64,000 nucleotides of DNA from an uncultured Clostridia bacterium (GTDB taxonomy: Bacteria; Bacillota; Clostridia; Lachnospirales; Anaerotignaceae), in assembly GCA_937901125.1 (NCBI GenBank), contig CALCGT010000067.1:1-64000 (forward strand). Direction: 5' to 3'. Below are positions 22,944 through 32,244 of this stretch, piece by piece (within the stretch, counting starts at the first letter, position 1; every line of letters begins with the position of its first letter). The position numbers were made by a program, and so were the translations under genes. Under the pieces are notes generated by a model. The model did no database searches. It saw only the letters and a program-made list of their open reading frames with translations, and was not told where the DNA came from.

Positions 22944-23591
22944 ATGGAACAAAAAAGAACAAGATTTTACCTGATTCGTCATGGGGAGACGGATTGGAAC
23001 AAGGGCGGCCGCTATCAGGGCTGCACGAATATACAGTTGAATGACGCAGGCAGAGAACAGGCACGTCTTTTGGGAGAACGCTTCAAATATATGCCCTTGG
23101 ATGCAGTATACGTTTCTCCGCTGGACAGAGCTGTGGCAACAGCGGAGCCTTTGGCGGCTGCCCATGGTCTGACACCCATCAAGGATGCCCATTTTAGAGA
23201 GATCAATTTCGGCGAATGGGAAGGACACACCATTGGGGAGCTGTCTGAAAAATTCGGCAAAGCATATACTGATTTCTTTGCTAACCCCTTTGACCACCCC
23301 GTTCCCGGGGAAGGTTCCTTCCAAAATGCTATGGATCGTGCCATCGAAGGTTTCAATGCCTTGGCGGAAAAGCATAAAGGGAAGAACGTTGCAATTGTTT
23401 CCCATGGGGGCTTGTTGCGTGTCATGTTGGTTGGTCTGTTGGAAATGGGTGATGCTTTCTATCGGAAAACTTGGATGACCAATACCTCTATCACAATGCT
23501 GGATGTGATGGAGGATGGCAGAAAGCTGCTGATGACGCTGAACGATAAAGCCCACTTAGAGATAGCAGAGGTATTCAAAAAGGGTGAATGA
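22944..23591 (+). CDS. Histidine phosphatase family protein (phosphoglycerate mutase-like)
   Basis: The 215-residue protein has the catalytic RHG motif in YLIRHGETDWNKGGRYQG, the second His in IVSHGGLLRVML and SPLDRAVATAEP. This branch-1 family includes cofactor-dependent phosphoglycerate mutases, alpha-ribazole phosphatases and general sugar phosphatases; the sequence does not fix the substrate. Glycolytic mutase activity is already supplied by gpmI at 59496. AAAGGAGAG lies 7 bases before the ATG at 22944. It overlaps the start region of the following flavoprotein gene. Confidence 0.85.
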   Translation: MEQKRTRFYLIRHGETDWNKGGRYQGCTNIQLNDAGREQARLLGERFKYMPLDAVYVSPLDRAVATAEPLAAAHGLTPIKDAHFREINFGEWEGHTIGELSEKFGKAYTDFFANPFDHPVPGEGSFQNAMDRAIEGFNALAEKHKGKNVAIVSHGGLLRVMLVGLLEMGDAFYRKTWMTNTSITMLDVMEDGRKLLMTLNDKAHLEIAEVFKKGE

Positions 23592-23592
23592 T

Positions 23593-24831
23593 ATGAAAAA
23601 GAAAATTATCGTGATTGGCGCAGGGGCGGCAGGGCTGATGGCAGCAGGCCGAGCGGCAGAAAAGGGTCACGAAGTTCATTTATATGAAAAAAACAACAGA
23701 ATCGGGAAAAAAATCCTCATCACCGGCAAAGGACGCTGCAATGTGACCAACGACAGCGATGTGGAAGGCCTGCTGGACAATATTCCCGGTAATCCCTATT
23801 TCCTGTACAGTGCTTTTTATCATCTGGACAGCTTTCAATTGCAGGAATTTTTCAAAAACCTGGGGCTGGAGCTGAAGGTAGAACGAGGCAAACGGGTTTT
23901 CCCTGTTTCCGACCGTTCTCTGGATGTTGTTCTGGCTTTGGAAAAATACCTGAAGAAAAATAAAGTAAAGCTCCATCTGGAAAGCCCTGTGGACAGTATC
24001 CTCATCGAAGAGGGGAAAGCAGCGGGCATCCGTTTGAAAAATGGGAAAGAAGAAAAATCTGATGGCGTTATCGTTTGCACAGGAGGTCTTTCCTATCCCG
24101 GGACAGGCTCTACCGGCGACGGCTATCGTTTTGCCAAGGCAGCAGGTCATCATGTGACGAAGCTTTATCCTTCTTTGGTGCCTTTGAAAACAGCGGAGGA
24201 ATGGTGCCATGAACTGATGGGGTTGAGCTTGAAGAATATTGAAATCACAATCAAAAATAATAAGGGCAAGAAGGTCTACAGTGATTTTGGGGAAATGCTG
24301 TTCACCCATTTCGGCGTTTCGGGTCCTGTTATTTTGAGTGCCAGTAGACATATTATCTTGTCTATTGACGAAGGCTACAAGCTGTATATCGACCTGAAGC
24401 CTGCCATGGATGAAAAGAAGCTGGATATGAGATTGTTGAGAGACTTTGAAAAATATGCAAATAAGGATTTCGCCAATGCACTGGATGATCTGCTTCCGCA
24501 GAAGCTGATCCCTGTCATCATTCAATTGGCGGAGATTGACCCCCGCAAGAAGGTCAACGGCATTACGAAGGAAGAAAGAAAACGCCTTTGCACTTTGCTG
24601 AAAGCCCTGCCTTTGACCATTACAGGCACAACAGGCTATAATGAAGCTGTCGTGACCTGCGGCGGTATCCATGTAGATGAAATTGATCCTTCCACCATGG
24701 AAAGCAAATTTGTAAATCATCTGCATTTCGCAGGGGAAGTTTTGGACGTAGACGCCTATACAGGGGGGTTCAATCTGCAGATTGCCTTTTCCACTGGCTA
24801 TTTGGCAGGGGAAAGTATCTGTCAGGAATAA
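23593..24831 (+). CDS. HI0933/BaiN-family FAD-dependent oxidoreductase
   Basis: The 412-residue flavoprotein starts with the dinucleotide-binding signature IIVIGAGAAGLMAAGRAAEKG, then NRIGKKILITGKGRCNVTN, which is diagnostic for the HI0933-like family, and ends with the second FAD-binding block AGEVLDVDAYTGGFNLQIAF. One member, BaiN, reduces bile-acid intermediates, but most are uncharacterised, so that substrate should not be assumed. The ATG at 23593 has AAGGGTG upstream. This gene precedes cmk, plsC and ispH-rpsA, a grouping typical of Clostridia. Confidence 0.85.
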   Translation: MKKKIIVIGAGAAGLMAAGRAAEKGHEVHLYEKNNRIGKKILITGKGRCNVTNDSDVEGLLDNIPGNPYFLYSAFYHLDSFQLQEFFKNLGLELKVERGKRVFPVSDRSLDVVLALEKYLKKNKVKLHLESPVDSILIEEGKAAGIRLKNGKEEKSDGVIVCTGGLSYPGTGSTGDGYRFAKAAGHHVTKLYPSLVPLKTAEEWCHELMGLSLKNIEITIKNNKGKKVYSDFGEMLFTHFGVSGPVILSASRHIILSIDEGYKLYIDLKPAMDEKKLDMRLLRDFEKYANKDFANALDDLLPQKLIPVIIQLAEIDPRKKVNGITKEERKRLCTLLKALPLTITGTTGYNEAVVTCGGIHVDEIDPSTMESKFVNHLHFAGEVLDVDAYTGGFNLQIAFSTGYLAGESICQE

Positions 24832-24843
24832 GGAGGAACAAAA

Positions 24844-25518
24844 ATGAAACGATTTGCCATTGCGGTGGACGGGCCTGCGGGCTCCGGCAAAAGCACCGTT
24901 GCAAAAATGGTTGCCAGAAAGCTTGGCATTATTTATGTAGATACAGGGGCGATGTATCGTACCGTTGCCCTGCACTGCACCCAGGAAAATATTCCTTTAG
25001 AGGAGGAAGCAGCCGTTGTGGCAGTTTTGGATGGGCTCAATATGCGTATCCAGCCTAATACAGATGGTCAGCGTATTTTCCTGAATGAAGAAGATGTGAC
25101 AGCAAAGCTCAGAACGGCGGAAATCGGCAAAGGAGCTTCCGTTGTTGCTGCTTATCAGCAGGTGAGAGAACGGATGGTAGAGCTGCAGCAGGAAATGGCG
25201 AGGGAACATTCTGTCATCATGGACGGCAGAGACATCGGTACAGTGGTGCTGCCCCATGCGGAAGTGAAAATCTATCTGGACGCAGGCGTGGAAGAAAGAG
25301 CCCGTCGCCGTGTGGGAGAGCTGGAAGCCAAAGGCGAAACAGCCGATTTTGAAGAAACAAAAAAAATGATCATCCAGAGGGATTATAACGATATGAATAG
25401 AGAACACAGTCCTCTGAAAAAAGCAGACGATGCCATCAGTCTGGATTCTACAGGCATGAGCATTGAAGAAGTGCTGCAGGCGATCCTGGATATTACAGCA
25501 GAAAGGGTGAAAGCATAA
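24844..25518 (+). CDS. cmk: Cytidylate kinase
   Basis: The 224-residue P-loop kinase phosphorylates CMP and dCMP. It begins with IAVDGPAGSGKSTVAKMVAR (Walker A), then YVDTGAMYRTVAL and DGRDIGTVVLP, the nucleotide-binding segment of the family. AAGGAGG lies upstream. Its stop overlaps the plsC start (TAATG). Confidence 0.96.
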   Translation: MKRFAIAVDGPAGSGKSTVAKMVARKLGIIYVDTGAMYRTVALHCTQENIPLEEEAAVVAVLDGLNMRIQPNTDGQRIFLNEEDVTAKLRTAEIGKGASVVAAYQQVRERMVELQQEMAREHSVIMDGRDIGTVVLPHAEVKIYLDAGVEERARRRVGELEAKGETADFEETKKMIIQRDYNDMNREHSPLKKADDAISLDSTGMSIEEVLQAILDITAERVKA

Positions 25519-26120
25519 TGAAGGGTGAATCTTGGTTTTGCAGACTGGCAGTTAGACTGGTAAGAATTTGGTTTGCCATCATGTTTAAAGTTGAAATTAT
25601 TGGCAAGGAAAATGTGCCAGATGATGGGAATGCCATCATCTGCTGTAACCATTACAGCAACTACGATCCCTTTGCTGCGGCGATTTATTTGGATAGACTG
25701 CCCCATTATATCGGCAAAAAGGAACTGTTCAAAAACAAGATTGTGGCATGGGCACTGAATGAATGTGGGGTATTCCCCATTGACAGAAAGGCTTCCATGG
25801 ATATGAAGGCAGTTAAAACAGCCTTAAAAATTCTGAAAGAAGGCAAGATCCTTGGTATCTTTGCAGAAGGCAAGCGTGTCAAAGAAGGGGAAGAAGTAGA
25901 CGCAAAGGGCGGCGTGGCTTTGTTTGCTATGAAAGGCAATGCCCCTGTGATTCCCTGTGCTATCAGCGGCAAATATAAATTTCGCCATAAAATTACAGTC
26001 CGCTACGGCGAACCCCTGACACTGGATGAATTCCGCGGTCAGAAACTGACAACAGAGCTGATGAGTAAGATTACAGAAGTGATCATGGGCAGAGTGAAAG
26101 AAATGAAGGTGAAAGCATGA
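25518..26120 (+). CDS. plsC: 1-acyl-sn-glycerol-3-phosphate acyltransferase
   Basis: The 200-residue enzyme adds the second acyl chain in phosphatidic acid synthesis at the membrane. The catalytic HX4D block is in CCNHYSNYDPFAAA, followed by FPIDRKASMDMKA and FAEGKRVKEGE, the glycerophosphate-binding region, and VIPCAISG. One hydrophobic stretch near the N-terminus contacts the membrane. It is four bases overlapped with ispH-rpsA and one base with cmk. Confidence 0.92.
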   Translation: MKGESWFCRLAVRLVRIWFAIMFKVEIIGKENVPDDGNAIICCNHYSNYDPFAAAIYLDRLPHYIGKKELFKNKIVAWALNECGVFPIDRKASMDMKAVKTALKILKEGKILGIFAEGKRVKEGEEVDAKGGVALFAMKGNAPVIPCAISGKYKFRHKITVRYGEPLTLDEFRGQKLTTELMSKITEVIMGRVKEMKVKA

Positions 26121-28078
26121 GTAATGTAACACTGGCGGAATCCGCAGGGTTTTGCTTTGGTGTAAAGCGTGCCATTGAAATGGCTTACGAGGAGATCGAA
26201 AAAAACAACGGTGAGCCTTTATACTCTTATGGCCCCCTGATCCATAATAAAGAAGTGACAAAAGATTTGGATGCCAAAGGTCTGCACATTATCGAATCTT
26301 TGGATGGCATTGAGGAAGGCACTGTCGTTATCCGTTCCCATGGCGTCGGCAAATTTTTGTATGACGCTTTGGAGGAAAAGGGCATGAAGATGGTGGATGG
26401 CACCTGTCCCTTCGTAAAAAAAATACATAATATCGTAAAAGAGGCTTGGGAAAACGGCAAAAGCGTCATCATTGCCGGGGATGGCAATCATCCTGAAGTC
26501 AAGGGGATCAATGGCTGGTGCGGCAACAGCGCGGTCATCCTGGAAAGCCCCGAAGCAGCGGCGGCAGCAGATTTGCCTGGGGACAAGGAATATGCTGTTG
26601 TTGTTCAGACCACCTTCCGTCAGAGTAAATTTGACGAAATGCTGGATATTTTAAGGGGAAAGGGATTATCTTTGGATATTTCCCAGACCATCTGCTCCGC
26701 AACGGAAAAGAGACAGAAGGAAGCCGTGCAGTTGTCCCAAAGTGTGGACAAGATGATCGTTATCGGTGACAAAAAGAGCTCTAATACCCAAAAACTGGTG
26801 GAGATATGCAAAAAAAATTGCAAGAATACCGTTCATATTGAAACAATTTGCGATTTGGTGTTGAAAACTTTTTCTAAGGGTGATAAAATAGGTATAACTG
26901 CAGGTGCGTCCACACCGCCTGCAATAATTAAGGAGGTAGTAGTTACTATGAGCGAATTTGAAAATGCACAGAATTTAGGAGAGGAAGTAAGCTTTGAGCA
27001 GATGTTGGAAGAATCTCTCGTTACACTGCATACTGGCGATGTTGTAAAAGGCACAGTTATCCAGGTAGTTGGCGAAGAAGTTTCCGTTAATCTGGGTTTC
27101 AAATCTGACGGTGTTATCCCCAGAGGCGAATTCAGCAGAGATACAACAGTAGTTCCCAGCAAAGTAGTTCAGCCTGGCGACGAAATCGAAGTTTTTGTTG
27201 TTCGCGTAAACGATGGCGACGGCAACGTTCTGCTGTCCAGAAAACGCATTGAAGAACAGAAGGGCATGGAAGATATCGAAAAGGCTTTCAATGAAAAAAC
27301 AGTTGTTACAGGTACAGTAACGGACGTTGTAAAAGGCGGCCTGATCGCAGTTGTAAATGGCGTAAGAGTATTCATCCCCTCTTCCCAGGTTTCCAATAGA
27401 TTCATCGAAGACCTGAGCGTATTCAAAGGTCAGGAATTGGAATTCAACATCATTGAAATGGATAGAGTAAAACGTCGTATCATCGGCGGCAGAAAAGCTC
27501 TGGTTGAACAGGAAATTGCAGCTAAGAGAGCAGCTCTGTTCGAAACAATCGAGGTTGGCTCCAAGATCGCTGGTACAGTATCCAGACTGACAGATTTCGG
27601 TGCTTTCATTGATCTGGGCGGTGTAGATGGTCTGATCCACATCTCCGAAATGAGCTGGGGCAGAATCTCTAACCCTAGAGAAGTGCTGAAAGAAGGCCAG
27701 GCAGTTGAAGTATTCGTTCTGGATGTAGACAAAGAAAAAGGCAAAATCAGCCTGTCCTTGAAAGATGCGAACATGAACCCCTGGAAACTGGCAGCAGATA
27801 AATATGCAGTTGGTTCCATCGTAGAAGGTAAAGTTGTTCGTATGGTACCTTTCGGTGCTTTTGTTGAACTGGAACCCGGCGTAGATGGGCTGGTACACAT
27901 CTCTCAGATCGCTAACAAACACGTTGTAAAACCCGAAGATGAACTGAAGGTTGGCGAAATCATCAACGTGAAGGTTCTGGAAGTAAATTCCGAACAGAAA
28001 AAGATCAGCCTCTCCAAGAGACAGGCAGACGCTCCTGTGGAAGAAGCTCCTGCAGAAGAAGCTCTCGTAGCAGAATAA
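26117..28078 (+). CDS. ispH: Fused IspH (HMBPP reductase) and ribosomal protein S1
   Basis: Residues 1-275 are IspH, the 4Fe-4S enzyme that makes IPP and DMAPP in the MEP pathway: Cys13 in GFCFGVKRA, the Cys in DGTCPFVKKIH and that in SQTICSATEKRQ hold the cluster, and HxxxE-type segments such as IRSHGVGK are present. Residues 278-653 are ribosomal protein S1 with four S1 repeats (for example TDFGAFIDLGGVDGLIHISE). The acidic tail is EEAPAEEA. This fusion is known in Clostridia. An internal ATG at 26948 with its own strong ribosome binding site may yield free S1. Confidence 0.95.
   Translation: MSNVTLAESAGFCFGVKRAIEMAYEEIEKNNGEPLYSYGPLIHNKEVTKDLDAKGLHIIESLDGIEEGTVVIRSHGVGKFLYDALEEKGMKMVDGTCPFVKKIHNIVKEAWENGKSVIIAGDGNHPEVKGINGWCGNSAVILESPEAAAAADLPGDKEYAVVVQTTFRQSKFDEMLDILRGKGLSLDISQTICSATEKRQKEAVQLSQSVDKMIVIGDKKSSNTQKLVEICKKNCKNTVHIETICDLVLKTFSKGDKIGITAGASTPPAIIKEVVVTMSEFENAQNLGEEVSFEQMLEESLVTLHTGDVVKGTVIQVVGEEVSVNLGFKSDGVIPRGEFSRDTTVVPSKVVQPGDEIEVFVVRVNDGDGNVLLSRKRIEEQKGMEDIEKAFNEKTVVTGTVTDVVKGGLIAVVNGVRVFIPSSQVSNRFIEDLSVFKGQELEFNIIEMDRVKRRIIGGRKALVEQEIAAKRAALFETIEVGSKIAGTVSRLTDFGAFIDLGGVDGLIHISEMSWGRISNPREVLKEGQAVEVFVLDVDKEKGKISLSLKDANMNPWKLAADKYAVGSIVEGKVVRMVPFGAFVELEPGVDGLVHISQIANKHVVKPEDELKVGEIINVKVLEVNSEQKKISLSKRQADAPVEEAPAEEALVAE
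26930..26950 (+). promoter_or_regulatory. Internal ribosome binding site and start for free S1
   Basis: AAGGAGGT (26930-26937) lies 10 bases before an in-frame ATG at 26948, exactly at the junction between the IspH and S1 parts. Initiation here would produce a 376-residue S1 protein ending at 28078. Confidence 0.6.
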
Positions 28079-28091
28079 TCCCGTGTGCAAA

Positions 28092-28130
28092 AGCTCCCAT
28101 TGTGGCGTTACCATGGTGGGAGTTTTTTCA
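28092..28130 (+). terminator. Intrinsic terminator of the cmk-plsC-ispH group
   Basis: CTCCCATTGTGG pairs with ACCATGGTGGGAG through a 12-bp stem with wobble pairs and a short loop, followed by TTTTTT. Confidence 0.8.
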
Positions 28131-28367
28131 TTTTCATATCTCCAACAGCATATAGAAAATTTTTTATAGAGATTTTGCGCGAAATGCAATGAAAAATTTT
28201 CATGCCGAAAAGAAAAGCCTTAGAAATAGGACTTTTCTGTATTTATAAAGAAAAATTAAGGGTTTTATTGAATTTTCTATATATGCAGGTTTTTAATAAT
28301 ATTAAAAAATTTCATAAAAAAGCCTGATTTATAGAAAAACCATTAGAAAACAATAAAAAAACCGGCA
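28131..28367. other. AT-rich intergenic region without a gene
   Basis: The 354-base gap between ispH-rpsA and deoC holds the terminator at its left and the deoC promoter at its right. Between them the sequence is strongly AT-rich, with a short palindrome (ATGAAAA-A-TTTTCAT) near 28190 and no reading frame with a ribosome binding site. I see no RNA gene. Confidence 0.6.
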
Positions 28368-28396
28368 TTGTTATGCAAGTGATTTTATGTTATACT
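28368..28396 (+). promoter_or_regulatory. Promoter of deoC
   Basis: TTGTTA (28368-28373), 17 bases, TATACT (28391-28396); the start codon is 36 bases further behind GAGGAAAG. Confidence 0.7.
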
Positions 28397-28432
28397 TTTT
28401 AAGTAGTTTAGTGGGATAGAGGAGGAAAGTGC

Positions 28433-29092
28433 ATGGAAAAACGTGAAATTTTCCGTTTTATCGACCATACATTGCTGAAACAGGACGCAGTCTGGGAACA
28501 GATTCGCGAAATATGTCTGCAGGGTATGGAATGTGGTGCTGCTTCCGTATGTATCCCGCCTTCTTTTGTGAAGCAGGCAGCTGATTTTGTGGAAGGAAAA
28601 CTTCCCATTTGTACAGTCATTGGTTTTCCGAATGGATACCAGACCACAACGGTAAAAGCTTTCGAAGCGGCAGAAGCCGTGAAGGATGGTGCGGCTGAGA
28701 TCGATATGGTCATCAATATCGGCTGGGCAAAGGTCAAACGGTATGACGATATCCTGCAGGAGATTGATACAGTCAAGGATGCCTGTGGCGGGAAGCTGCT
28801 GAAAGTCATCATCGAAACCTGCCTTTTGACAGAAGAAGAAAAAACCGCTCTCTGCGATGTGGTGAGCCGCTCTAAGGCGGAATTCATCAAAACCAGCACT
28901 GGCTTTGCCGGCGGCGGAGCAACGCTGGAAGATATCCGACTGTTCAAAAAATATGTGACAGGGGATACGAAGATCAAGGCAGCAGGCGGCATCAGATCCG
29001 TTGCCGATGCGGAAGCTTTTCTGGCAGCAGGTGCGGATCGGCTGGGGGCCAGTTCTCTTCTTGCCATGCTGAAGCAGGAGATCGGGAAATAA
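28433..29092 (+). CDS. deoC: Deoxyribose-phosphate aldolase
   Basis: The 219-residue class I aldolase splits 2-deoxyribose 5-phosphate into acetaldehyde and glyceraldehyde 3-phosphate in nucleoside catabolism. FRFIDHTLLKQDA opens it, VIGFPNGYQTT follows, Asp91 is in EIDMVINIG and the Schiff-base Lys153 is in EFIKTSTGF; GIRSVADAEAFLAAGADRLGAS closes the barrel. GAGGAAAG lies upstream. It precedes an ABC importer by 82 bases; no other nucleoside catabolic genes are near. Confidence 0.95.
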   Translation: MEKREIFRFIDHTLLKQDAVWEQIREICLQGMECGAASVCIPPSFVKQAADFVEGKLPICTVIGFPNGYQTTTVKAFEAAEAVKDGAAEIDMVINIGWAKVKRYDDILQEIDTVKDACGGKLLKVIIETCLLTEEEKTALCDVVSRSKAEFIKTSTGFAGGGATLEDIRLFKKYVTGDTKIKAAGGIRSVADAEAFLAAGADRLGASSLLAMLKQEIGK

Positions 29093-29174
29093 GCCCATAA
29101 ATATGCAGAAGATAATACAATGCATATTTCATAAAAATAACCTGAAATGGGAAAACAAAAAGGAGGAGTTTAAA

Positions 29175-29960
29175 ATGAGTTTATTCAAGAAATTTGCAGC
29201 AATGACACTGACACTGACAATGGCATTCAGCTTTGCAGCATGTGGTGGTTCCCAGGAGGCACCCGCAGATGATGCAGCAGCAGAAGGCAAAACTTACATC
29301 ATTGCTACAGACACAACATTTGCACCTTTCGAATTCCAGAACGAAGCTGGCGAATATGTAGGTATCGATATGGACCTGCTGGCAGCTATCGCTGAAGATC
29401 AGGGCTTCCAGTATGAACTGCAGTATCTGGGCTTCGACGCAGCTGTACAGGCTCTGGAATCTGGTCAGGCTGACGGCGTTATCGCTGGTATGTCCATCAC
29501 AGAAGAAAGACAGCGGAAATTCGATTTCTCTGACGCTTACTTCGACAGCGGCGTTGTAATGGGTATCGCAGCAGACAATGAAGAAATCAAATCCTATGAA
29601 GACCTGGCTGGCAAAAAGGTTGCAGTAAAGAGAGGTACAGAAGGTATGGACTTTGCTGAATCTATCAAAGATCAGTATGGTTTCGAAACAGTAGTATTCG
29701 ATACTTCCGATGCAATGTGCATGGATGTTAAGGTTGGCAACAGCGTAGCTTGCTTCGAAGACTATCCTGTAATGGGTTACGGTATCGTACAGGGCAACGG
29801 CCTGAAAATGGTAACAGAAAAAGAACAGGGTAGCTCTTACGGTTTCGCAGTTGGCAAAGAACAGAATGCAGAACTGCTGGAAATGTTCAACACAGGTCTT
29901 GCTAACCTGAAAGAAAGCGGCAAATATCAGGAAATTCTGGATACATACATCCAGGAATAA
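29175..29960 (+). CDS. Polar amino-acid ABC transporter, substrate-binding lipoprotein
   Basis: The 261-residue extracellular solute-binding protein of family 3 captures an amino acid for the permease encoded next. It starts with a lipoprotein signal ending in FAACGG (Cys23), then TYIIATDTTFAPFEFQNEAG, GIDMDLLAAIA and GVIAGMSITEERQRKFDFSD, the hallmark of glutamine/arginine/cystine-type binding proteins. The substrate is not fixed by sequence alone. The ATG at 29175 has AGGAGG upstream; the frame begins earlier at 29103 without a site. Confidence 0.93.
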   Translation: MSLFKKFAAMTLTLTMAFSFAACGGSQEAPADDAAAEGKTYIIATDTTFAPFEFQNEAGEYVGIDMDLLAAIAEDQGFQYELQYLGFDAAVQALESGQADGVIAGMSITEERQRKFDFSDAYFDSGVVMGIAADNEEIKSYEDLAGKKVAVKRGTEGMDFAESIKDQYGFETVVFDTSDAMCMDVKVGNSVACFEDYPVMGYGIVQGNGLKMVTEKEQGSSYGFAVGKEQNAELLEMFNTGLANLKESGKYQEILDTYIQE

Positions 29961-29981
29961 TTCCTTAAGGAGTAGTGCCTC

Positions 29982-30638
29982 ATGAGTAGTTTTTTTGAGT
30001 ATGTAGGACGGTGTATGCCTCAGCTTTTGACAGGCTTGAGTCTTACACTGCAGATGACAATTCTTTCTTTGATTTTGGCAGTTGTGATCGGTATGATCGC
30101 TTGTCTGTTCAGCATCTCCAAGGCAAAGCCCCTGAACTGGATCTCCGGTATCTACCTGAGCATCATTCGTGGGACACCTCTGATGGTACAGGCATTCTTC
30201 ATCTACTTTGGTATCACAGGTGCCTTGGGTATCAGAATCACATCCTTCAAGGCGGCTATCATCGTTCTGTGCCTGAATGCCGGCGCGTATTTGTCTGAAA
30301 TCTTCAGAAGTGGTATCGCAGCGGTAAATAAAGGTCAGATGGAAGCGGCAAGAAGCTTGGGTCTGCCTTACAGTGTAGCGATGAGAAAGATTATTCTGCC
30401 CCAGGCGATCCGTATCGTTATTCCTTCCGTTCTGAACCAGTTCATCATCACACTGAAGGATACTTCTATCCTTTCCGTTATCGGCTGTGGTGAGCTGATG
30501 CGTCAGGGCCAGTTGATCGTAGCGAGAAACTATGAAAGTTTTAAAACATATGCCATCGTTGCAGTAATGTACTACGTTGTGGTAGTTGTTTTGACAAAAA
30601 TTTTCCAACTGGTTGAAAGGAGGCTGGCAAACAAATGA
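29982..30638 (+). CDS. Polar amino-acid ABC transporter, permease
   Basis: The 218-residue membrane protein has about five helices and the EAA loop of the HisM/GlnP family ([26 protein letters not shown]), split here as [10 protein letters not shown] then MRKIILPQA. It forms the homodimeric channel used with the adjacent binding protein and ATPase. AAGGAG precedes the ATG. It overlaps the ATPase gene by four bases. Confidence 0.93.
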   Translation: MSSFFEYVGRCMPQLLTGLSLTLQMTILSLILAVVIGMIACLFSISKAKPLNWISGIYLSIIRGTPLMVQAFFIYFGITGALGIRITSFKAAIIVLCLNAGAYLSEIFRSGIAAVNKGQMEAARSLGLPYSVAMRKIILPQAIRIVIPSVLNQFIITLKDTSILSVIGCGELMRQGQLIVARNYESFKTYAIVAVMYYVVVVVLTKIFQLVERRLANK

Positions 30639-31363
30639 TCAAGGTGAAAGTTGAACAATTGAAAAAAAGCTTTGGCGGCCTGGAAGTATTAAAGGGGATC
30701 GACTTGGAAGTCAAAGAAGGGGAAGTAGTTTGTCTGATTGGTCCTTCCGGTTCCGGCAAGTCGACATTTCTGCGTTGCCTGAATCGTCTGGAAGAAACGA
30801 CTGCAGGTACTGTAATTGTCGATGATAATGATATCACCGATCCAAAATGCAATATCAACAAGGTTAGGGAGAACATCGGTATGGTGTTCCAGCAGTTCAA
30901 TCTGTTCCCTCATTTGAATGTTTTGGAAAATATTATGCTAGCGCCTGTGGACAGAAAGAAAATGTCCAAGGAAGAAGCAAAGCAGACTGCTGAACGCCTG
31001 CTGGCAACAGTAGGCTTGGCGGAAAAGGCAGCCGAATATCCGGCAAATCTTTCCGGCGGTCAGCAGCAGCGTGTTGCCATTGCCCGTGCATTGGCGATGA
31101 AACCCGATATCATGCTGTTCGATGAACCCACATCTGCGCTGGACCCTGAAATGGTAGGCGAAGTTTTGGAAGTAATGAAACAGCTGGCAAGAGACGGCAT
31201 GACCATGATCGTTGTAACCCATGAAATGGGCTTTGCAAGAGAAGTGGCAGACCGTGTTATCTTCATGGATGGCGGTTACATCGTGGAACAGGGGACACCG
31301 GAAGAGGTGTTCGGCAACCCTCAGAATAAGAGAACACAGGATTTCCTGAACAAGGTTCTTTGA
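30635..31363 (+). CDS. Polar amino-acid ABC transporter, ATP-binding protein
   Basis: The 242-residue ATPase powers the importer. Walker A is GPSGSGKST at 36-44, the Q loop is [10 protein letters not shown], the signature is [15 protein letters not shown], and Walker B is [14 protein letters not shown], with the switch His in VTHEMGFA. It matches the GlnQ/HisP class. GAAAGGAGG lies upstream inside the permease gene. A terminator follows at 31374. Confidence 0.95.
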   Translation: MIKVKVEQLKKSFGGLEVLKGIDLEVKEGEVVCLIGPSGSGKSTFLRCLNRLEETTAGTVIVDDNDITDPKCNINKVRENIGMVFQQFNLFPHLNVLENIMLAPVDRKKMSKEEAKQTAERLLATVGLAEKAAEYPANLSGGQQQRVAIARALAMKPDIMLFDEPTSALDPEMVGEVLEVMKQLARDGMTMIVVTHEMGFAREVADRVIFMDGGYIVEQGTPEEVFGNPQNKRTQDFLNKVL

Positions 31364-31373
31364 TTGAAGAAAG

Positions 31374-31406
31374 AAACGGCAGAATCGAAAGATTTTGCCG
31401 TTTTTT
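31374..31406 (+). terminator. Intrinsic terminator of the amino-acid importer operon
   Basis: AAACGGCAGAATC (31374-31386) pairs with 31391-31403 around GAAA with one G-T pair, followed by a T run. Confidence 0.85.
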
Positions 31407-31519
31407 GTATGTACTTTTAGCAGTACCAAAAGATGTTTTTCTAAAAGGCTTTCTGGACAAATGAACAAAAAAATGGTACTCTAAAAAATACATATAAACA
31501 AAAGAAAAGAGGAAAGAAC

Positions 31520-32212
31520 ATGATTGCAGTTATTGTAAATACCTTGACGGTACTGATCGGCAGTGCCATTGGTTTATTATTGAAGAAGGGCATTCCCGAA
31601 CGGATCACAGATACCCTGATGAAGGGGATTGGTCTGTGTACCCTCTATATCGGCTGGAGTGGCACCCTGAAGGGGAAAAATACGCTGGTACTGATCCTTT
31701 CTATGGCCATTGGGGTTGTCATCGGGGAAGGTTTGGACTTGAATGATAAAATGAATCGCTTTGCTGCAGGTGTAGAAAACCGCTTCAAAAAAGGCGGTAA
31801 TCAAATATCTTTGGCAGAGGGCTTTGTGACTGCATCTCTGCTGTTCTGTGTTGGGGCAATGACCATTGTTGGTTCCCTGCAAGCCGGCCTTTCTGGGGAT
31901 TATGAAATGCTGTATACAAAATCTGTACTGGATCTGATCTCCTCTATGGTATTTGCCTCCTCTTTGGGCATCGGTGTTATGCTGGCAGGTGGCTTTGTTC
32001 TGGTTTTTCAAGGGGCTATCGTTCTGCTAGCTCAGTTCGTGGCACCCTTCCTGACGGATGTAGTCCTTGCAGAAATGGTCTGCTCCGGCTCTCTCATTAT
32101 TTTTGCTTTGGGTCTGAATATCGTGGGCATCACAAAGCTGAAGGTGTTAAACTTCCTGCCTGCCATTTTCTTGCCTATTGTGCTTTGCCCTGTGTTAAAT
32201 ATGGTTATGTAA
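31520..32212 (+). CDS. DUF554 family membrane protein
   Basis: The 230-residue protein has six or seven membrane helices and the DUF554 pattern: IVNTLTVLIGSAIGLLLKKG, KGIGLCTLYIGWSGTL, AIGVVIGEGLDL and FVTASLLFCVGAMTIVGSLQ. E. coli YdfK/YqgA belong here; function is unknown, although a transport role is often guessed. AGAGGAAAG precedes the ATG. It is a single gene between two terminators. Confidence 0.85.
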   Translation: MIAVIVNTLTVLIGSAIGLLLKKGIPERITDTLMKGIGLCTLYIGWSGTLKGKNTLVLILSMAIGVVIGEGLDLNDKMNRFAAGVENRFKKGGNQISLAEGFVTASLLFCVGAMTIVGSLQAGLSGDYEMLYTKSVLDLISSMVFASSLGIGVMLAGGFVLVFQGAIVLLAQFVAPFLTDVVLAEMVCSGSLIIFALGLNIVGITKLKVLNFLPAIFLPIVLCPVLNMVM

Positions 32213-32244
32213 ACAAAAAAGAGTCCGCTTGGACTCTTTTGTTT
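32211..32244. terminator. Bidirectional intrinsic terminator
   Basis: AAACAAAAAAGAGTCC (32211-32226) pairs with GGACTCTTTTGTTT (32231-32244) around GCTT. It serves DUF554 and the convergent lysA-like gene, whose last codon lies at its edge. Confidence 0.85.

Noticed and set aside
22944..23591. Histidine phosphatase as the glycolytic phosphoglycerate mutase
   Set aside because: The sequence fits general phosphatases as well, and a complete cofactor-independent mutase lies in the glycolytic operon at 59496.
23680..24975. A minus-strand open frame of 431 codons opposite the HI0933-type flavoprotein
   Set aside because: Antisense shadow; the plus-strand protein has clear FAD-binding motifs.
26975..28189. 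A minus-strand open frame of 404 codons opposite the S1 repeats
   Set aside because: Antisense shadow of the repetitive S1 coding sequence; no start signals and no recognisable protein.
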